DNA of 64,000 nt from Bacteroides fragilis NCTC 9343 (GTDB lineage: Bacteria > Bacteroidota > Bacteroidia > Bacteroidales > Bacteroidaceae). Both the position numbers and the translations under genes were made by a program. Below, piece by piece: positions 9,113 to 19,500 of the stretch (the stretch's first letter is position 1; each line of letters opens with the position of its first letter). Location of the stretch: positions 1,054,001-1,118,000 of the forward strand of contig NC_003228.3 in the NCBI RefSeq assembly GCF_000025985.1. The letters are read 5' to 3'. The notes beneath the pieces were generated by a model. That model was not told the DNA's origin. It saw nothing but the letters and a program-made list of their open reading frames with translations, and ran no database searches.

Positions 9113-11764
9113 CTACATTTTTATTTTCTCTGCCAGTCTGATGTCTTTAGAGGAGGCGCCTACTAGAATTTCAAATTCACCTTTTTCAAATACCCATCGG
9201 TTTTGTTTGGCGTTGAAATACTGGAATGCGTCTTCACTCAAACCGATTTCTATCTGTTTGCTTTCTCCTGCTTTCAGATATACCTTGTCGAAACCTTTTA
9301 ATTCTTTCAAAGGACGTGGCTCTTTAGATTGCATGTCGCGTACATAAAGTTGAGCGACTTCATATCCGTCTCGCTGTCCGGTATTGGTTACAGTGAATGA
9401 AACGACGAGTTGCTTCTGTTTTTTATCCGTCATACGGATGTTGAGGCCCGAATAGTCAAAGGTGGTATACGAAAGACCGAATCCAAAAGGGAAAAGGGGT
9501 TCGATACCTTTTTGATCGTATCCACGGTAACCGGTGAATATTCCTTCTGTATAATACACTTTCTTTTCCTTGCGAGTTTCATCGTAATGACCGCAGGCAG
9601 GTGAGTCTTCCCATCTTTTCTCGATAGTGAATGGCAGCTTGGCTGACGGATTCACTTTACCCGAAAGAATATGAGCTAAAGCATGTCCGCCTTCCTGCCC
9701 CGGATAGAGGGCGTGTACTACCGCAGGCACCTGATCGATCCATCGGGTCATGTTTATTCCGCCTCCTGCATGGATGGCAACTATCAACTTAGGATTTACT
9801 TTTACCAGTTCCTGAATTAACATATCTTGTCCGTAAGGCAGGTCGAAAGGACGGTCGCGCCCTTCCAGTTCGATACTGCCATCCAGTCCGGCACAGAAAA
9901 CCACCAGATCGGCTTTGGCAGCCAGTCGTTTCGCTTCAGAAAAGTCAATATCACTTTGATAAGCATATCCCATCCGGATCTCTGCCGGTGTACTGCGTTG
10001 GTTGCAGAACTCCAGCCGAATATGTTTGGCATCCCCTTTTTTTGCGGAAATTGCGGTATTGCGAACATCGAATGATTGAGATTGAGAGGCATCCAATGCT
10101 AATGTTCCGTCTATCCATAAACGATAGGCACCTTGTGCGTCGACAAAGAATCGGATACTGTCTGTTTTCTCGACATCTACATATCCTTCCCAGCACACCC
10201 GATAATCATTTCCCAATTTACTTTCGTTGAAAGGATATCCCCACCATTCATAATTTACCGTGCGGTCGGTGCGGCGGAGAATCAATCCGCTTTCTTCTTT
10301 ATCGGTTTCTATAGTTCGGTCGGCCGATTGATTAACACTTACAGTTCTTCCTGCCGCTACTGCTTGCTGTTGGATCATTTTATCCGAGAGTGTGGCAGAA
10401 GTGTCGGAAGATAGTGCATAATAGTTCGCTTCCAGTCCGGGTTTACCTTCTTTCGTACGGAATTTACTGTTACGGAATAAGCGGGGTTTGAATTGGTTGG
10501 ATATTCCTTCCGTGTAAAGTACGGTTGCTTCCGGAAACTCCTGACGGATACCTTCTAACGCTGAAACTACATACCAGGGATGAACTTTTGAACTTCCCCC
10601 ACCACCGTAAACGATGCTGTTTACATTGTATATTCTATCCGAAACGATAGCCGGATTGGCAGTCGGTCCGATCACAGCTATCACTTTGGGGCGGTGGATC
10701 GGTAAGGTATTCTGTTCATTCTTTAACAGGATGATTCCTTCACAAGCGGTATTCAGAGCCATCTGATTGGCTTGAGGATTAAAAGTCGGAATATCGGTGT
10801 CTTGCTGAGGCCTGTCGAAAAATCCCATTGAAATACAGGCACCATAGATGCGGCGCACTTTATCATTGATTACTTCTTCTGTAACCTTTCCTTCTTTGAC
10901 AAGTGGGAGAAGTTCTTTGCGGGTGAACCAGTCATTGCTGCCCATCTCAAGATCCAAACCGTAGTTTGCGGCATTTTCGGCGGAATAGGTACATGCCCAG
11001 TCAGACATTAACATGCCTTTGAAGCCCCAGTCTTTCTTTAAAATATCGATCAGATGTTTGTTTTCAGTGCAATATACTCCGTTCACTAGGTTATAACCCG
11101 TCATGACAGCCTTGACACCTGCTTTTTGCACAGCAGCTTTGAAGGGAGGCAGATAGATTTCCTGTAAGGCACGTTCGGATACTTCGGTACTGACGGTGTA
11201 TCGGTCAAATTCTTGATCGTTGGCTGCGAAATGTTTGATGGTAGCAATGACTCCTCCGTCTTGCACTGCTTTTATAAAGGGGACTACCATCTCGGATGCC
11301 AGATAAGGATCTTCACCAAAATATTCAAAATTACGGGCTCCTTTTGAAGCCCGATAGTTGTTAACTCCGGGAGCTAAGAGAAAATGAATACCTCTTGCAC
11401 GCCATTCCTGAGCATACATTGCTCCTGTTTTCTCTGCCAGATTTTTATTCCAAGAGGCAGCCAGCGAAAGTGCTGATGGAAATGCGGTGGCGCGTCCGAA
11501 TAATCCCCAGGATGCAACGCCCAGCGGACCGTCGGCCAGTTTGAATGCCGGTATTCCTAATCGTTCGCAGGGGTGCAGATAGAAATCATTGTATCCGGAA
11601 AGCAGGTCGATTTTTTCTTCCAGAGTCATTCGTTTGATAAGATCGTCTACTCTTTCTTCAGTGGATAATGTCGTGTTCTGAAATGGGTACTGGCTTTGGG
11701 CATGTAGCTTGCAAGGAAAAAGCAGTCCTATACCCAGGCTCATGGTAAGGAAAATGTTTTTCAT
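9113..11764 (-). CDS. glycoside hydrolase family 3 with PA14 domain (beta-glucosidase-like)
   Basis: This 883-residue protein begins with a signal peptide ending KLHAQ (about residue 23), so it is exported to the periplasm. The GH3 barrel covers about 35-310, with KHFAAND (177-183) and the nucleophile Asp255 in MSDW. The second alpha/beta domain is interrupted by a PA14 sugar-binding insert (about 440-602), resumes at VVFCAGLDGS with ELEGRDR, and is followed by a C-terminal fibronectin-III-like domain. This architecture is common in beta-glucosidases and beta-xylosidases acting on oligosaccharides. The gene stands alone between two terminator-like hairpins. Confidence 0.92.
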   Translation of the reverse strand: MKNIFLTMSLGIGLLFPCKLHAQSQYPFQNTTLSTEERVDDLIKRMTLEEKIDLLSGYNDFYLHPCERLGIPAFKLADGPLGVASWGLFGRATAFPSALSLAASWNKNLAEKTGAMYAQEWRARGIHFLLAPGVNNYRASKGARNFEYFGEDPYLASEMVVPFIKAVQDGGVIATIKHFAANDQEFDRYTVSTEVSERALQEIYLPPFKAAVQKAGVKAVMTGYNLVNGVYCTENKHLIDILKKDWGFKGMLMSDWACTYSAENAANYGLDLEMGSNDWFTRKELLPLVKEGKVTEEVINDKVRRIYGACISMGFFDRPQQDTDIPTFNPQANQMALNTACEGIILLKNEQNTLPIHRPKVIAVIGPTANPAIVSDRIYNVNSIVYGGGGSSKVHPWYVVSALEGIRQEFPEATVLYTEGISNQFKPRLFRNSKFRTKEGKPGLEANYYALSSDTSATLSDKMIQQQAVAAGRTVSVNQSADRTIETDKEESGLILRRTDRTVNYEWWGYPFNESKLGNDYRVCWEGYVDVEKTDSIRFFVDAQGAYRLWIDGTLALDASQSQSFDVRNTAISAKKGDAKHIRLEFCNQRSTPAEIRMGYAYQSDIDFSEAKRLAAKADLVVFCAGLDGSIELEGRDRPFDLPYGQDMLIQELVKVNPKLIVAIHAGGGINMTRWIDQVPAVVHALYPGQEGGHALAHILSGKVNPSAKLPFTIEKRWEDSPACGHYDETRKEKKVYYTEGIFTGYRGYDQKGIEPLFPFGFGLSYTTFDYSGLNIRMTDKKQKQLVVSFTVTNTGQRDGYEVAQLYVRDMQSKEPRPLKELKGFDKVYLKAGESKQIEIGLSEDAFQYFNAKQNRWVFEKGEFEILVGASSKDIRLAEKIKM

Positions 11765-11816
11765 GTGTTTTTTCTGAATTAAATGTTTATTGAGTGATGT
11801 TGCAAAGTTCTAAAAA

Positions 11817-11847
11817 AGAGGGCTTATTGCAAAATAGAAAGCCCTCT
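11817..11847 (-). terminator. rho-independent terminator after the TolB-like gene
   Basis: A 9-bp perfect stem (AGAGGGCTT / AAGCCCTCT) with a 13-nt loop is followed on the minus strand by a run of T. It lies 24 nt past the stop of the gene at 11871 and upstream of the GH3 gene, ending the DUF6057-TolB operon. Confidence 0.85.
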
Positions 11848-11870
11848 CTTTTAGAATAAAGTGTGTTAAA

Positions 11871-13307
11871 TTAATGTATAGCTTCTATCATTTCATTTCC
11901 GTTTCTTACGGGTTGTTTAATCAGTTCCGGCAGATTATAAGTTTTAGTGAACGTGTCATAAAAGTCCGGATCTTTTTGGGGCATCAGGAAGGGTTTCCCC
12001 GCTTTTCCGGTTTCCGGATCGAAACTGGCAAAGAAAGGGCGAGCCCAAAGCCCGTCCAACCGTTTGCTGCTGAAAACAAACCAGCGTCCGGATGATGACC
12101 ATGTATGGAAACTCTCCACGTCGTTGCTGTTCACTTCATTTAAAAGCCGTATTTCTCCTGTATCCATTGTCAACAGACAAAGTTCGCTTTCCGGATGCCA
12201 GATGGAGAAGTTTCCATAATCCGACAGGGTGAACATCAGGTATTTACCATTGGGAGAAACCCTTGGGAAAGAGACACTTTTTCCCTGTTCGGAGGCTCTG
12301 TACACACACTCCGGCGTACCGAATTTACCGGATTCCGGATCGAATCCTATCCTGCACAGGTCATAACGGATACTGTCCAGCGGCATCTTCTCTTTATAAG
12401 CATTTCCCCGGCAGAAATACAGTGTTTTCCCGTCCGGTGTCCAGTTGGGGAATGTTTCCATATACCGCTCCCCGCATATCAGGGAGTCAGTGAGGAATGT
12501 TTTCTTTTCAGTATCATAAACTATCAGGTCGGCAGCCAGGTCGGATACCTCTATGGGTTTCTGTCCCGATGAATGGAAGAACTGCTGTATCTCATTCATT
12601 GAGAATGCAATGTATCTTCCTGAAGGATGCCAGGCCGCATAGGTTCCCCCGTTCTTGAATCCCTCCGGTTTGGTGTTTACCTTTTCCACTTTCCCGTTTT
12701 TGCATATCAGTGTCCCTCCCGACTTTCCCCGCACATGCACCATCATGGTTTCCGGAGAGTTTTGATTGAACGTATGGCAGTTGATGCACTGTTTGCCGAA
12801 ATTTCGGTTCTCCGCTATCGGAGTCTCTTCATAACCTGTCAGGTCTCTCTGGTAAATCCCCATTTCGTTCCATAGTTCATATCCCGGGTACAGCAACCGG
12901 TAGACCAGGTACTCATCTATCGGTTCGTTCGATATGGTATCCTTGATATCCGCATAGCGTGTCCATTTCCCTCCCCTCAGCAGGGTGATGCGGATGAATA
13001 TTTCTTTTCCCGCGGCTTTTTGGAGAAGTTTCTTCCATTTCTTTGTCGGTATAATCACTTCGGGACTCTTGCTTGTGCAGAGGATGTCCGCCGTCTCCCC
13101 TGTGCCAATTTCCGTTTGGAAGGCATCCGCGTTCTCCCCGATCCTGAAATTGGGAGGTGCAATATTCAGCGGGAATGTGACTCCCGCATAATCGGGATAT
13201 ATACGGGGAATACTGTCCGTGCAGGCATCCGGTTTGCCGCATTGGGCGGTGCATGCCTGCAGGCTCCAGCTGAGAACCGTGATAAGAAGGATATAGATTG
13301 TTTTCAT
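11871..13307 (-). CDS. TolB-like beta-propeller lipoprotein with CxxCH motif
   Basis: This 478-residue protein has a lipoprotein signal (LSWSLQAC, Cys19). The C-terminal two thirds carry WD40-like/PD40 repeats (AAWHPSGRYIAFSMN, PNWTPDGKTLYFCRG, PRVSPNGKYLMFTLS, HTWSSSGRWFVFSSK), as in the TolB propeller. At 174-178 it has CINCH, the signature for covalent heme c attachment; close relatives are sometimes labelled cytochrome c biogenesis proteins. Whether heme is bound is unknown. The next gene upstream (DUF6057) ends 11 nt before its start, so the two form an operon, which suggests a joint role at the cell envelope. Confidence 0.75.
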   Translation of the reverse strand: MKTIYILLITVLSWSLQACTAQCGKPDACTDSIPRIYPDYAGVTFPLNIAPPNFRIGENADAFQTEIGTGETADILCTSKSPEVIIPTKKWKKLLQKAAGKEIFIRITLLRGGKWTRYADIKDTISNEPIDEYLVYRLLYPGYELWNEMGIYQRDLTGYEETPIAENRNFGKQCINCHTFNQNSPETMMVHVRGKSGGTLICKNGKVEKVNTKPEGFKNGGTYAAWHPSGRYIAFSMNEIQQFFHSSGQKPIEVSDLAADLIVYDTEKKTFLTDSLICGERYMETFPNWTPDGKTLYFCRGNAYKEKMPLDSIRYDLCRIGFDPESGKFGTPECVYRASEQGKSVSFPRVSPNGKYLMFTLSDYGNFSIWHPESELCLLTMDTGEIRLLNEVNSNDVESFHTWSSSGRWFVFSSKRLDGLWARPFFASFDPETGKAGKPFLMPQKDPDFYDTFTKTYNLPELIKQPVRNGNEMIEAIH

Positions 13308-13318
13308 GTCTTTACATA

Positions 13319-14791
13319 TTAGTTCCTTATGATTTTGTCTCCATACGGACTGATGAAGTTCAGGTAATACCAGTAGGTGTTTCCAAACTCCGTTTTCAGC
13401 CTCTGCATTTGCCTGTTTTTATACAGGCTGTAATACCTTTGGAATCTCTTTTCGGTGTTTTCGCTGACGTTGAATCCTGATTTGGAAAACGTTTCCCCGT
13501 CCACTCCCAATTTGTATATATAGAGTGCTTCTTGGTATGCGGGTGGCATTTCCGGATATTTAAAGTGCCTGATGAACTTCAGGTTATCCACAAAGCGTAC
13601 TACGTTATTGCTCAGCAGTAGGTCACTCATCAGGTATTCAAAAGCCATTCTGTTTGTCGTGTCCTGCTCACACAGATATTGTAATTCCGGTCCTATATTG
13701 ATGACGTTTGCAAATCGTGCGGGATGTTCCTTATTGTTTTCAAGTGCCATGCGCAGTCCCGGTACACTGCCTGCATAAAGTTGTTTTTCCAATTCTTCGG
13801 CATCTTTCCGATAGAAGAGGGACTGCTTCAGGAGATTGATGAACCGTCGTGCCACTTCAGGTCTTTTGTTTACTATGTTGTATCGTGCCAGGTTAAGCAA
13901 ATGGGGTGCCGTTTCTCCCCATACCACCATTGCTTCGAATTCCCACCGCTGTGCTTCGTTGATGTACCCTAAGTCTTCATATATAAAATGTCCGTACTCA
14001 CTCTCACGGCTATCGCTGTTCCATGGGAAGTATAGCGCCTTGACTCCCAGTTTTTGTGGGTAATCGAATAGTTGATAAGGCAATTTTCCCGTATGGTACA
14101 GAGCCAGGTTGTGAAAGTAGGAGATCAACTGGTTGGTTCTTCCCGAGTTGATATATTTTTCGGTTTGTGTCAGTACATTTTCCCAATTCTTTTCTTTTAC
14201 ACTCTTTTCCGCCATTATCATAATGCGTTCGGGCATATTATATGAATGTATGAATATATAGCAAGCTCCAATGGCATATATGGTTATGAGGGCCGTAGAA
14301 ATAATTAATTTTTTTTTCTTTCCGGGAACATTTATTCTACGCAGTGTAATGTTTTTCCATATTCCCGATATGAAAAATGCTACGCATCCAAGTATCAGAA
14401 GCCCTAAGAATACTCCGATAATCAGAGTCAGTGAATGATCCACAGGCAGCGTATAGATGAAAAGAGATACTGATGGGATCAATGATAATTGCAGTATGTC
14501 CGGTTGTCCGGTTATTTTTTTTATGTTGTAATGTGTCAACAGATAGATTCCCGCCAATATACCGGCTAATATAGCACTTCCTAATGCGGGTATGTAAAAG
14601 AATTGAATAATGAAATCAGTCAGATAACCAAGCAGTCCTTCCGTATGAATCTGCTTAAGAAAATATTCTTTAGAGAATAGAAATAAATGATGCTGTTCGT
14701 GATAGTATATCACATGTGACAGCACCCCTTGGTAACAAAGGAAATAGATGATAAAAAGGAGGGCGAAAAGTAGATACGGTAACCGTTTCAT
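13319..14791 (-). CDS. DUF6057 family membrane protein
   Basis: The start at 14791 (MKRLPYLLFALLFIIYFL) is preferred over an in-frame ATG at 14848 because it opens directly into the first membrane helix. This gives 490 residues. About five hydrophobic helices occupy residues 3-200. The remaining about 290 residues are mostly alpha-helical and soluble, likely with TPR-like repeats (for example APHLLNLARYNIVNKRPEVARRFINLLKQ). It precedes the TolB-like lipoprotein by 11 nt in the same operon. I recognise the family as DUF6057; its function is not known. Confidence 0.7.
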   Translation of the reverse strand: MKRLPYLLFALLFIIYFLCYQGVLSHVIYYHEQHHLFLFSKEYFLKQIHTEGLLGYLTDFIIQFFYIPALGSAILAGILAGIYLLTHYNIKKITGQPDILQLSLIPSVSLFIYTLPVDHSLTLIIGVFLGLLILGCVAFFISGIWKNITLRRINVPGKKKKLIISTALITIYAIGACYIFIHSYNMPERIMIMAEKSVKEKNWENVLTQTEKYINSGRTNQLISYFHNLALYHTGKLPYQLFDYPQKLGVKALYFPWNSDSRESEYGHFIYEDLGYINEAQRWEFEAMVVWGETAPHLLNLARYNIVNKRPEVARRFINLLKQSLFYRKDAEELEKQLYAGSVPGLRMALENNKEHPARFANVINIGPELQYLCEQDTTNRMAFEYLMSDLLLSNNVVRFVDNLKFIRHFKYPEMPPAYQEALYIYKLGVDGETFSKSGFNVSENTEKRFQRYYSLYKNRQMQRLKTEFGNTYWYYLNFISPYGDKIIRN

Positions 14792-14865
14792 AAGTATAGG
14801 TGGAAGATAATAAGTGAAATGAGGGCATTCCAAATAGAATGCCCCCATTATCTAAAACACTATTA

Positions 14866-16503
14866 TTAATAACCCGGATTCTGTGTGAGGGCAGGATTCA
14901 AGTCTATTTCACTCTGAGGTACAGGGAACAAATAGTTGTTGTCCGAGTATCTGCTTCCTGATAAAATAATAGGATCGCCCTGGTAAAGGATACACATCTT
15001 TCCGCCATCTACTTTCTTGTCGGGATCATTCGGATTGTCTACAATCTTATATTTCAATCCCTCAAATGGAGCATTCAGTACATCCTTTGCGATACCCCAA
15101 CGACGAATATCCCACATACGTTTTCCTCCTTCCAGGCAGAATTCAACACGCCATTCGTTACGGATACGCTGACGGAGGTCATCTTGTGTTGCGCAATAGG
15201 TCGGTTTAGAAGGATCTGTATTTTGGAGTTCGGGCATACCTACACGACGTCTAACCTGGTTTACTGCGTCAAAAGCCTCCGGATCTAATCCCTGCAGCTC
15301 GTTTTTAGCTTCAGCATAAGTCAGAAGTACTTCTGCATAGCGGATGTGAACCCAATCTTTACCCATGTTCCAGCCATCTGACAGAGGATCCAAACTCGGA
15401 TCTAACCATTTTTGTCCGTAATATCCGGTCTCTGTAGCATCATTATGTTGATTGATACCGGTACTACCGCTTGATGCTAAAGGAGCAACTTTTATTGTTA
15501 CACCATACATTTCTTCACCGTCATGCAGAATGTCTACTTCCAAACGTGGGTCACGGTTCTTGAACGGATCTGTCGGATCATATATTTTAGATTTGCTGAT
15601 AGGAGCTCCTTCACTGTCTTCGAATGCGTCTACCAGACTCTGAGTCGGGTTCATACCACCCCAACCTTTTGTCGGGAAACATTCCCAACCCATCAGATAA
15701 TGGGTCTTATCCGGATAGTTGAACTGAGTAACAAGGATGAACTCATCACATCCGTCAGCTTTTTCCCAAAACAACTCTGCATATTTACCTGTATTATCTT
15801 TATCGTACAATTCGTACAGTCCCAGATCCATTACATTTTTAGCTTCTGTAGCCGCAGTGTCCCAGTTTCCATAATAAAGAGCTGCTCTTGCCTTCATAGC
15901 CATAGCTGCACCTTTAGTGACGCGTCCGTAATCAGAAGCTCCCCATTCTGTTGGCAAAGCAGCGATAGCTTTGTCAAAATCAGCCATTATTTTTTCATAG
16001 ACTTCTGCTCTCGGCATGCGTGTTATACCTTCCATATCTTTCAAATCTAACGGCTTGTCAATGTAAGGAACGTCACCAAACGAGCGTATCAGATTAAAAT
16101 AGATATATGCTCTGAAGAAATATACCTGTCCCAATGCCTTTGTCTTGTCGGCTTCTGGATAATCAGGAATTTCATCGATTTTAGAAAGGATCAGGTTGCA
16201 CTGACGAACATTGGCATAATCACCGCTCCAACCTTGATCTGCAGGGTCATAAATACCTTTTGAAACATTGCCTGCCGCCCATTTGATACCCATTGTGGCG
16301 TTATCGGAGTTAATGTCGTTGTCTTGATCCCAAGTAGACAGATAACCATAGAGATCTGAGACTACTTTGTTTGCGTCATCCGGCGTTTTCCAGAAGCTAC
16401 CGTCAGAAAGTTCTTCCTGCGGATAGCGATCCAGAAAGTCGCTACAAGAGCTGAACCCTACTACAAGGGCTGTTGCAAATATATATAAGTAATTCTTTTT
16501 CAT
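14866..16503 (-). CDS. SusD-like outer-membrane lipoprotein (pair 1)
   Basis: This 545-residue protein has lipoprotein Cys20 in GFSSC and the RagB/SusD layout. The N-terminal start is SDFLDRYPQEELSDGSFW, TPR-like helices follow, and the C terminus ends in NPALTQNPGY with the YAEVLLTYAEA and NEWRVEFCLEGGKRMWDIRRW segments typical of the family. SusD proteins cap the SusC channel and bind glycan at the cell surface. It starts 21 nt after the stop of its SusC partner. In this assembly the pair is one of three not placed behind the sigma/anti-sigma operon and is probably silent. Confidence 0.93.
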   Translation of the reverse strand: MKKNYLYIFATALVVGFSSCSDFLDRYPQEELSDGSFWKTPDDANKVVSDLYGYLSTWDQDNDINSDNATMGIKWAAGNVSKGIYDPADQGWSGDYANVRQCNLILSKIDEIPDYPEADKTKALGQVYFFRAYIYFNLIRSFGDVPYIDKPLDLKDMEGITRMPRAEVYEKIMADFDKAIAALPTEWGASDYGRVTKGAAMAMKARAALYYGNWDTAATEAKNVMDLGLYELYDKDNTGKYAELFWEKADGCDEFILVTQFNYPDKTHYLMGWECFPTKGWGGMNPTQSLVDAFEDSEGAPISKSKIYDPTDPFKNRDPRLEVDILHDGEEMYGVTIKVAPLASSGSTGINQHNDATETGYYGQKWLDPSLDPLSDGWNMGKDWVHIRYAEVLLTYAEAKNELQGLDPEAFDAVNQVRRRVGMPELQNTDPSKPTYCATQDDLRQRIRNEWRVEFCLEGGKRMWDIRRWGIAKDVLNAPFEGLKYKIVDNPNDPDKKVDGGKMCILYQGDPIILSGSRYSDNNYLFPVPQSEIDLNPALTQNPGY

Positions 16504-16524
16504 ATTTTTGATAGTATTGAGGAT

Positions 16525-19500
16525 TTAGAATGAAACTTTTAAGCCTAATGAAACTTTTTTCACGTTGGTATATGACCATCCACGTGTGCTCGATTCTTCC
16601 GGGTCAATATCTTCAAGACCACAGAATGTCAATAAATTCTCACCGGCTATGTATACTTTGATTCTGCTGACACCGATTCTGTTCAACCAACTCTTAGGTA
16701 GGTTATAGCCTAATGAAACGTTTTTCAAACGAACGTATGAGCCATCTTCCAACCAGAAAGAAGAAGTTACGAAGTTGGTCTGTGAATCTTTTGTAATACG
16801 CGGATAGCTTGCGTTGTGGTTTTCCGGTGTCCAACGATCCAAGTGTTTTTTCAGCACTTTACCGCCATTATAGAATGCGTATGAAGATTCGGCTTCACAG
16901 TATTTATCAACATCAAATGCACCTTGGAACAAAGCGGAGAAATCAAAGTCTTTCCAGAATAAATTAATGCTCAAACCACCTGTCCAACTTGGGAAGTTTT
17001 GTCCGATTACTGTACGGTCATTGGCAGCATCGATTTTACCGTCACCATTCAAATCGGCGTATTTGATATCACCTAATTTTTCTGTACCGGTACGTTTGGG
17101 TTCATTAGCCAATTCTTCTTCCGTATTAAAGTAACCAATTGCTTTGTAACCATAGAATGAACCGATAGGATAACCTTCCAGACGCCACAATTTGTTATTG
17201 TCAGGATCTTCTCCTTCAGTTCCTTCAAGGTTTGTAATGCGGTTCTTTACATAAGCGAGGTTTAAATTAACTGCATAGCTAAAATCTTTATTGATTCGAT
17301 TATTGTGGAAAATATTCAAGTCGAAACCTGTATTTTCTACACTACCTGCATTCTGAACCGGTGCCGACATACCAAGAATACCTTGTACCGGGAGCTTCAA
17401 TAGCATATCATCCGTTTTTTTCTTGTAAACAGAAAGCTCAAATCCGAGTTTGTTATTTAAGAATCCTGCATCTAATCCAATTTCATAGTTGGTTACAGTG
17501 GCCCATTGGAGTGCACTGTTTACGTATCTGGCTTCATAAGCAGTCGTATTCAGTGTGTTACCGAACATATAAGATCCATAAGCATAAGTTGCTACAGCGG
17601 GATAGATATCGCTCAACTCTTCGTTACCGGTACGTCCCCAACCCAAACGTAACTTCAGATTACTCATCCAATCCAGATTATCTTTAATGAAGTTCTCTTC
17701 TGAGATTCTCCATCCGGCAGAAAAAGCAGGGAATACACCCCAACGATTATCTTTCGGGAAACGTGAAGATGCATCTGCACGTAAGTTTGCTTCAAACAAA
17801 TATCTGTCGGCATAATCATATTGGATACGACCGAAATATGAACGGCGGGCTAGTTCTGTGCCACCATCAGAGTTGGTTTGAGATGATTTGTCCAGTGTAT
17901 TCAATGATTCGGTCAGTTCATCACTACCACCACCTTTACGTGTTGCTTCTGTGTATTTATAAATCTGCTCCCATTGTTCAAAACCAAACAATGCACCGAT
18001 CGTGTGCTTTTGGAAAGATTTGTTGTAGTTTACCAATAATTGTGAAGTGTATTCATTCCAGATATAATATTTATCATATCCTTCTCTCAGACCGGAATCC
18101 GCAATGTTGGATCCTGAGCCATAAGAATAATGTTTCTTGAAATAATCGATATTACGAATATCGTTACGTACCGAGAACAAGCCTTTAACACTCAATTCCG
18201 GTAAGATATGTACAGTAGCATGCAGGATAGCATTTAACTGCTGGTCCATTTGACGGTAGAAACCGGTTCTTCCCAATTCGGCTACAGGGTTGGCTTTTCC
18301 ACTGTAGTTAAATGTACCGTCTTCATTGTATACCGGCAACGTCGGGCTATTACGGGTTACCTCACTCATAAGTGTTCCGAAGCCTACGGCACCGTCTTCA
18401 CGTGTTCCTCTATATCCGGATACATTCAGTCCTGCCGAGAACCATTTGCTAATTTCTGATTCAACATTGATACGACCTGTAAAACGATTGTAGTCATTTT
18501 CGTTTGTCAAACCACCCTGATAGAGGTAACCGACAGATGCACTGTAGTTTGTCTTTTCAGATCCACCATTGATTGAGAAATTATGTTGCTGTTCAAAAGC
18601 AAAATTTTTGAATGTTTCCTTATACCAATCCGTATTGGGGTGTCCTATTGGGTCACTTCCATTCCGGAAGAGTTCAATATCTTCATCACTATAAGGCAGA
18701 CTGGCATTGGGATTTTCATTTTTCACAGCTTCGTTGTATAACATAGCATAATCTGCAGCACCAAGGAAGTTGAGTTTAGCGGTTGGAGTTGCCCATGCTA
18801 CGCTACCTGAATATGAAACCTTGGCATCCTGTCCTTTTTTACCTTTTTTCGTTGTGATAAGGATTACACCATTAGCGGCTTGTACACCATAGATAGCGGC
18901 AGAAGCAGCATCCTTCAATACTGTCAGGCTTTCAATGTCTTGAGGGTCAATTGTATTCATACTACCCGGAACTCCATCAACAATAACCAATGGATTAGCA
19001 GCGTTCACCGAGTTCTTACCACGTACGGTGATCGTACCGGTCTGTAATCCGGGAGCACCGGAAGATTGGATAGCCGTTACACCGGGCATTGTTCCGGCCA
19101 TTGCAGCAGAAACACTCGATACGGAACGAGATTCCAACGCTTCTGCATTAATAGATGATACAGAACCTGTTAAGTTAGCCTTTTTCTGTACACCATAACC
19201 TACCACCACTACTTCATCCAAAGTTTTGGTGTCTTCTTTCATGGTTATGTTGTAAGAACTTACTCCCGCTTTCAAAGAAACGATTTCAGGCACATAGCCG
19301 ATATAGGTAACTTGCAATTCGTTACCTCCTACAGTTAAACTGAATTTTCCATCGATATCAGTAATCGTACCATTGGTTGGATTACCTTTTTCTACTACCG
19401 ATGCACCAATAACCGGTTCGCCGGTAGTATCTTTGATGATTCCGGAAACTTTTCTCTGCTTTTGCTGTTGTGTTACCTGTACATTATTAGTTGTAACAGC

